Assembly: GCA_947468255.1 (NCBI GenBank)
Contig: CANIMM010000085.1
Location: 1 to 10,374 of the forward strand
Length of the DNA: 10,374 nucleotides
Reading direction: 5' to 3'
Source: Chitinophagaceae bacterium
GTDB lineage: Bacteria > Bacteroidota > Bacteroidia > Chitinophagales > Chitinophagaceae
Positions 6,650 through 10,374 of this stretch are shown here, piece after piece. The first letter of the stretch is position 1, and each line of letters starts with the position of its first letter. Under the pieces are notes generated by a model, which had not been told where the DNA came from, made no database searches, and saw only the letters and a list, made by a program, of their open reading frames with translations. The position numbers and the translations under genes were made by a program.

Positions 6650-8056
6650 ATGTACATCCATTGTTCGGACCAGGAATTGGTCTTGTTAAAAAAGATTGCT
6701 GCGGCTGCAGAAGCCCTGGATATGCCTAGTTTTTTAATTGGAGGCTTTGTACGAGACAAAATCATAGGAAGGCCAACAAAGGATATGGATATTGTTTGCA
6801 TTGGTGATGGAATTGAACTAGCACATGCGGTTGCCCAGCAATTTAATCCAAAGCCAGTAGTCCATTTTTTTAAAAACTTCGGCACTGCTCAAATAAAGCT
6901 AGCCAATATCGATTTAGAATTTGTGGGAGCCAGAAAGGAAAGTTACAGCCAAGATAGTCGAAATCCAGTGGTGTTGGCAGGTACATTGGAAGATGATCAA
7001 AACCGGCGAGACTTTACCATCAATGCGCTTGCTATCAGTTTGAATAAGGCGAATTATGGAGCATTGATCGATCCATTTAATGGAATCAGTGATATCGAGC
7101 ATCAAGTTTTGCAAACACCCCTTGATCCCAATATCACATTCAGTGACGACCCGCTTCGAATGATGCGGGCAATCCGTTTTGCCAGCCAGTTGAATTTCAC
7201 CATCGAAGAAAAAACATTTGCTGCTATCCTGCAAAATGCAGACCGTATAAAGATTGTAAGTGGCGAAAGGATAGCGGATGAACTCAATAAAATTCTATGC
7301 TGTAAAAAGCCTTCCGTTGGCTTTGACCTTTTGTATAAAAGCAGCTTGCTAAAAATTATTTTTCCTCAAATGGTTGAGCTCGCAGGTGCTGAATACATTG
7401 ATGGTAAGGGGCATAAGGATAATTTCTATCATACCTTACAGGTAGTAGATAATATCTGCGCCCATACCGACGATCTTTGGTTGCGATGGGCTGCCGTATT
7501 GCATGATATAGCCAAACCGGCAACAAAAAAATTTGAAGTTGGCCATGGCTGGACCTTTCATGGGCATGAGGTATTGGGTGGGAGGATGGTGCCTAAAATT
7601 TTCAGCCAGTTGAAATTGCCACAAAATGAAAAAATGAAGTTTGTGCGTAAGTTGGTGGAATTGCATTTGCGGCCCATCAGCCTCACAAAAGATAATATTA
7701 CCGATGCTGCCATTCGGAGATTGCTATTTGATGCAGGTGAAGATTTTGATGCACTCATGACCCTTTGTAGTGCGGATATCACCTCCAAAAACAAGCAAAA
7801 AGTAAAACGCTTTTTGGAAAATTTTGAAATGGTGAGGGTACGCTGTGCCGAAGTGGAGGCAAGTGATCAGTTGCGCAACTGGCAGCCACCCATTACCGGA
7901 GAAATGATTATGGAAAGATTTAACCTTCCTCCAGGTAGAATAATTGGCGATTTAAAGAATGCGATTCGAGAAGCAATCTTGGATGGAGATATACCCAATA
8001 ACTATGATGCAGCGCTTGATTTTATGCTTAAAAAGGCTGCTGAACTTGGACTGTAA
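6650..8056 (+). CDS. cca: CCA-adding tRNA nucleotidyltransferase with HD domain
   Basis: This is a 468-residue class II tRNA nucleotidyltransferase/poly(A) polymerase family protein. It would build or repair the CCA 3' end of tRNAs in the cytoplasm. The head domain shows LIGGFVRDK (29-37) and the catalytic Asp45/Asp47 in KDMDIVCIG, then RRDFTINALA (119-128), which selects ATP/CTP in the family, and DPLRMMRAIRFASQ (167-180). An HD domain follows, with FYHTLQVVDNI (259-269), LRWAAVLHDIAKP (278-290; His285-Asp286) and WTFHGHEVLG (301-310). The C-terminal PITGEMIMERFNLPPGRIIGDL segment is the usual tail motif. Whether it adds CCA, A only or CC only cannot be told from reading. The ATG at 6650 is chosen; the frame extends to a TTG at 6641 but that overlaps the -7 box. 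It is divergent from lon and is followed after 108 bases by the pRiA4b-like gene. Confidence 0.94.
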   Translation: MYIHCSDQELVLLKKIAAAAEALDMPSFLIGGFVRDKIIGRPTKDMDIVCIGDGIELAHAVAQQFNPKPVVHFFKNFGTAQIKLANIDLEFVGARKESYSQDSRNPVVLAGTLEDDQNRRDFTINALAISLNKANYGALIDPFNGISDIEHQVLQTPLDPNITFSDDPLRMMRAIRFASQLNFTIEEKTFAAILQNADRIKIVSGERIADELNKILCCKKPSVGFDLLYKSSLLKIIFPQMVELAGAEYIDGKGHKDNFYHTLQVVDNICAHTDDLWLRWAAVLHDIAKPATKKFEVGHGWTFHGHEVLGGRMVPKIFSQLKLPQNEKMKFVRKLVELHLRPISLTKDNITDAAIRRLLFDAGEDFDALMTLCSADITSKNKQKVKRFLENFEMVRVRCAEVEASDQLRNWQPPITGEMIMERFNLPPGRIIGDLKNAIREAILDGDIPNNYDAALDFMLKKAAELGL

Positions 8057-8152
8057 TCCATATTTGAAATACTTTGAGTCAATACCTTGCAAAAGAGATT
8101 TATTTCGCCCTATAAACTAATGTCTTGCGAGCAATTTATCATTACTTATTAC

Positions 8153-8160
8153 TAAATTTG
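8153..8160 (+). promoter_or_regulatory. Candidate -7 box before the pRiA4b-like gene
   Basis: TAAATTTG is an exact match to TAnnTTTG and ends 4 bases before the ATG at 8165. The nearest TTG upstream is 25 bases away, beyond the normal spacing. The remainder of the 108-base gap after cca shows no hairpin with a T-run. Confidence 0.3.
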
Positions 8161-8164
8161 TGTT

Positions 8165-8740
8165 ATGGCTATTCTACGTTTTAGGGTTTATTGGGAAGAG
8201 GATGAAAGTATTTATAGAGATGTGGTGATTAAGCATACCCAAAATTTTTCAGATCTCCATTTTTGTATTTTAAAAGGCTATGAATTTGACAGTAAGCACA
8301 AAGCTACTTTTTATCGTAGCAATGATAGCTGGCTGAGGGGAAGAGAGATTTCCATCGAAAAATATGATGATAAAATCTATAAGGTTGATCCACTTTTGAT
8401 GACGGAGGTTACGATGGGCTCAGAAATAAAAGACCCCAACCAAAAGTTCGTTTATGTGTATGATTTTAATAAGTTGTGGACTTTTATGGTGGAGCTGATA
8501 CAGGTAGACAAGGAAGAAAATAAAAAGATCAGCTATCCGGCCTGTATTCGTTCCGAAGGCATTGCTCCATCTCAATATGGAACCAAGGGATTAGTGGATA
8601 GTAGGTTGGCAGAAGTAGAGGAAAAATATGACTTGAATGCTGCAGCCATGCTTGAAGGATTCAGTGAAGAAGATGAAGATGGTAATGCCACTGAAAATGA
8701 GGAAGATTCAGCCGGAGAAGAGACTTCCGAGGAATATTAA
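8165..8740 (+). CDS. pRiA4b ORF-3-like (IS1096 passenger TnpR-like) protein with acidic tail
   Basis: This 191-residue protein resembles the plasmid pRiA4b ORF-3 family. Matching features are the opening strand ILRFRVYW, FSDLHFCILKGYEFDSKHKATFY (28-50; family pattern 'L..LH..I...f.fd..h...F'), FVYVYDFNKLWTFMVELI (95-112; pattern 'Y.YDFGD.W...I') and YPACIRSEGIAPSQYG (124-139; pattern 'P.C..G...PPEDcGG', here degenerate). The last 24 residues (168-191) hold 13 Asp/Glu and are probably disordered. Family members occur on plasmids and in transposons, where the names come from, but no transposase, inverted repeat or recombinase motif is present here. The biochemical role is unknown. It lies between cca and miaA on the same strand (gaps of 108 and 137 bases), and its base use looks like its neighbours', so it appears to be a resident chromosomal gene. 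The family call is by motif reading. Confidence 0.75.
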   Translation: MAILRFRVYWEEDESIYRDVVIKHTQNFSDLHFCILKGYEFDSKHKATFYRSNDSWLRGREISIEKYDDKIYKVDPLLMTEVTMGSEIKDPNQKFVYVYDFNKLWTFMVELIQVDKEENKKISYPACIRSEGIAPSQYGTKGLVDSRLAEVEEKYDLNAAAMLEGFSEEDEDGNATENEEDSAGEETSEEY

Positions 8741-8828
8741 ATGCTGATAATAGATTGTATAATAATTTCCTGTTGACCGTTGGAAATATGAATAGGATCA
8801 TTGAAAACAATGGCTACCTTAATTTTAA

Positions 8829-8863
8829 TAACTATCAGTTATCAGTTAACCAATTATCAGTTA
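8829..8863. repeat. Short repeats of ATCAGTTA before miaA
   Basis: ATCAGTTA occurs at 8834-8841, 8841-8848 and 8856-8863, the first two in a 7-base step. The first copy is part of TAACTATCAGTTA (8829-8841), a 5-bp inverted repeat with a 3-base loop. The same 13 bases recur after miaA at 9821-9833. The rest of the 137-base gap (8741-8877) shows no clear promoter or gene. Confidence 0.75.
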
Positions 8864-8877
8864 GTTAGGGTTGCGTT

Positions 8878-9771
8878 ATGAATAAAACCTGTATTGTCAT
8901 ATCCGGGCCAACTGCTGTGGGCAAAACGGCCCTTGCTATTTTGATTGCCCAACATTTTTCTACTCAAATTATTTCTGCAGATAGCCGTCAGTGTTATAAA
9001 GAATTGACTATTGGAGTAGCTAAACCTTCTGCGGATGAATTGGCAGCGGTTCCTCATTATTTTATCAATTCGCATTCCATTCATGAAAGCGTAAATGCAG
9101 CGGTATTTGAAAAATATGCACTTGAAAAAGTACAGGAGATATTTTTAACCAATGATGTGGCAGTAGTGGTTGGTGGAACCGGATTGTATATAAAAACTTT
9201 TAGCAATGGTATTGATGCCGTGCCAGTTATTTCGCCCGGCATCAGAGAGGATATTATCAGTAAGTACGAGATGGGAGGATTGGAGTGGCTTCAGATGGAA
9301 GTGAAAAAAAATGATCCCATCTATTTTTCCAAAGGGGAAATACTCAATCCACATCGGTTGATTCGTGCATTGGAAGTGGTAACATCCACAGGTAAATCGA
9401 TTGCCGAATTTCAAACACAAAAAAATCAAACTAGAGATTTTACAATTTTAAAAATCGGGTTGGAGCTGCCTAGAGAATTGTTGTATCAACGAATCAATAG
9501 TCGGGTGGATCAAATGGTGCAGCAGGGGCTGGTCGAAGAAGTAAGGGGGCTGATTGCTCATCAAGGGTTGAATGCCTTACAAACAGTAGGATACAGGGAG
9601 TTGTTGGATCATTTTGCCGGAAAAATTTCGCTGCTGCAAGCCATCGAAGCCATCAAAATGAGTACAAGGCATTATGCCAAAAGACAGATGACTTGGTTTA
9701 AAAAGGATGCCGCCATCAGTTGGGCTGCTCCTGATTTCAGTCAGGTATTAAAACTGATAACAGATAGCTAA
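8878..9771 (+). CDS. miaA: tRNA dimethylallyltransferase MiaA
   Basis: This is a complete 297-residue MiaA, which transfers a dimethylallyl group to N6 of adenosine 37 in tRNAs that read codons starting with U, stabilising codon-anticodon pairing. Motifs in order are the P-loop GPTAVGKT (10-17), SADSRQCYKELTIGVAKPS (33-51) with the catalytic Asp35, VPHYFINSHSIHE (58-70), VVVGGTGLYIK (96-106), NPHRLIRALEV (157-167), and the tRNA-contacting GYRE (238-241) and STRHYAKRQMTWFKK (262-276). The length is slightly under the usual 300-315, without missing motifs. The ATG at 8878 gives the family's standard N-terminus. Together with cca upstream it makes two of the three plus-strand genes tRNA-directed. 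Downstream it converges with a FadL-like gene after 59 bases. Confidence 0.96.
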   Translation: MNKTCIVISGPTAVGKTALAILIAQHFSTQIISADSRQCYKELTIGVAKPSADELAAVPHYFINSHSIHESVNAAVFEKYALEKVQEIFLTNDVAVVVGGTGLYIKTFSNGIDAVPVISPGIREDIISKYEMGGLEWLQMEVKKNDPIYFSKGEILNPHRLIRALEVVTSTGKSIAEFQTQKNQTRDFTILKIGLELPRELLYQRINSRVDQMVQQGLVEEVRGLIAHQGLNALQTVGYRELLDHFAGKISLLQAIEAIKMSTRHYAKRQMTWFKKDAAISWAAPDFSQVLKLITDS

Positions 9772-9788
9772 AAATGTTTACAGGAAAT

Positions 9789-9836
9789 TTTAAATAGCTT
9801 ATTTAAACTGACTCTTTTTTTAACTATCAGTTAAAA
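9789..9836. terminator. AT-only hairpins between convergent genes, possible weak terminator
   Basis: Two hairpins follow miaA. TTTAAATA (9789-9796) pairs with TATTTAAA (9800-9807) around GCT, with a T7 run at 9815-9821 a few bases later. TTTTAACT (9818-9825) pairs with AGTTAAAA (9829-9836) around ATC and overlaps the stop codon of the minus-strand gene. Neither stem has strong GC pairs next to a T-run, so termination is only a possibility. Confidence 0.3.
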
Positions 9837-10374
9837 TTTGCAACCAACACTTAATATAATATTCCCCAGTTGGTTATTGATAGATGCAAAAGTGTTAGCT
9901 CGGTCTTGCAATCTGTAAGGAAAATTTACATCCTTTTTAATTGAATACACGTACGTAAGGTCAATGAAAATTCCTTGGTGCCGGTAACCGATTCCGCCAC
10001 TTAGTAGCATTTGGTGGGCATCTATTTCTGCATCCTTGTAGGGGTTGGTATAATACGCAAAACCTAGTCTGGTCATAAATGTGTTAAACTTCAGTTCCCC
10101 TCCCAAGCGAAAATTAAAGTTGCCTTTGTACTGATTCTTGATTACGTTATTGAGTGATTGGTAATACTGTTTATCATCAGCAGTGGGTGTTTCATTGGCG
10201 CTGTAGAAATTCGATCCTTTGTGATTGACAAATTCAATATCGGCTGTTACAAATCCTTTTTGTTTTCTTACATCCTCAATTTCATTGAATACGTAACTGC
10301 CACTTACCATTAGTTTTAAGGGAGTGGTCATACTGTATTTGCTTTCACCGGGCTGGTCATTGGTAAATGTAAGC
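9831..10374 (-). CDS. FadL/OMPP1/TodX-type outer-membrane protein (C-terminal part, cut by window edge)
   Basis: This is the last ~180 residues of an outer-membrane beta-barrel, probably of the FadL/OMPP1/TodX group that moves hydrophobic compounds across the outer membrane. The frame stays open to the right edge (it reads LTFTNDQPGESKYSMTTPLKL at the edge), so the Met at 10331 is internal, not a start. Alternating strands typical of a barrel are seen: LKLMVSGSYVF, GFVTADIEFVNHKG, GNFNFRLGGELKF, FMTRLGFAYYTNPYKD, QMLLSGGIGYRHQGIFIDLTYVYS, and the final strand NIILSVGCKF. It ends in aromatic Phe as needed for insertion by the Bam machinery. The MTTPLKL and YTNPYKD segments match what I recall of Bacteroidota members. 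The substrate cannot be told. It converges with miaA. Confidence 0.8.
   Translation of the reverse strand, partial: LTFTNDQPGESKYSMTTPLKLMVSGSYVFNEIEDVRKQKGFVTADIEFVNHKGSNFYSANETPTADDKQYYQSLNNVIKNQYKGNFNFRLGGELKFNTFMTRLGFAYYTNPYKDAEIDAHQMLLSGGIGYRHQGIFIDLTYVYSIKKDVNFPYRLQDRANTFASINNQLGNIILSVGCKF

Noticed and set aside
8165..8740. A transposon passenger or insertion sequence
   Set aside because: No transposase, terminal inverted repeats or target duplications are visible around the gene; the family name alone is not evidence of mobility.
8788..8868. 26-codon open frame before miaA
   Set aside because: Its end (NNYQLSVNQLSVS) is simply a translation of the ATCAGTTA repeats, with no start signal or recognisable domain.

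Overview
The window is a stretch of ordinary chromosome from a member of the Bacteroidota, most likely the Chitinophagaceae or a close relative. This rests on the AT-rich sequence, on start sites without obvious Shine-Dalgarno sequences but with promoter elements of the TTTG / TAnnTTTG type, on several short lipoproteins of the DUF4878/NTF2-like kind, on a Lon protease with an acidic N-terminal extension, and on a FadL-type barrel ending in Lys-Phe. Family assignments come from reading the translations; no database search was run.

Layout. From position 1 to 6432 every gene lies on the minus strand. In order of transcription (right to left) they are lon, an OmpA-type lipoprotein, a PhoH-like ATPase, two small DUF4878-like lipoproteins, the fluoride channel gene crcB/fluC, and the 5' part of inorganic pyrophosphatase (ppa), which runs off the left edge. 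A strong intrinsic terminator (2989-3023) separates the OmpA gene from the phoH group. A weaker hairpin (3997-4015) probably ends lon. A well-spaced Bacteroidota promoter (3937-3967) drives the OmpA gene. At 6433-6649 the direction flips. From 6650 to 9771 the plus strand carries cca (CCA-adding enzyme), a pRiA4b ORF-3-like protein with an acidic tail, and miaA (tRNA dimethylallyltransferase). At the right edge a convergent minus-strand gene encodes the C-terminus of a FadL/OMPP1-type outer-membrane protein.

How the genes may work together. lon (quality control), the OmpA lipoprotein (envelope anchoring) and phoH look like independent units. phoH, the two lipoproteins, crcB and ppa are co-oriented with gaps of 9 to 81 bases and could be partly co-transcribed. 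The crcB-ppa pair is functionally suggestive because fluoride inhibits pyrophosphatase. cca and miaA both act on tRNA and flank the pRiA4b-like gene.

No mobile element, CRISPR array, phage gene or defence system is visible, and nothing looks like a wholly new system. The items worth a second look are a sigma-54-like -24/-12 match upstream of lon, TAnnTTTG-like boxes only 3 to 6 bases from start codons, the crcB-ppa pairing, the pRiA4b-family protein between two tRNA genes, and heptamer repeats and hairpins flanking miaA.
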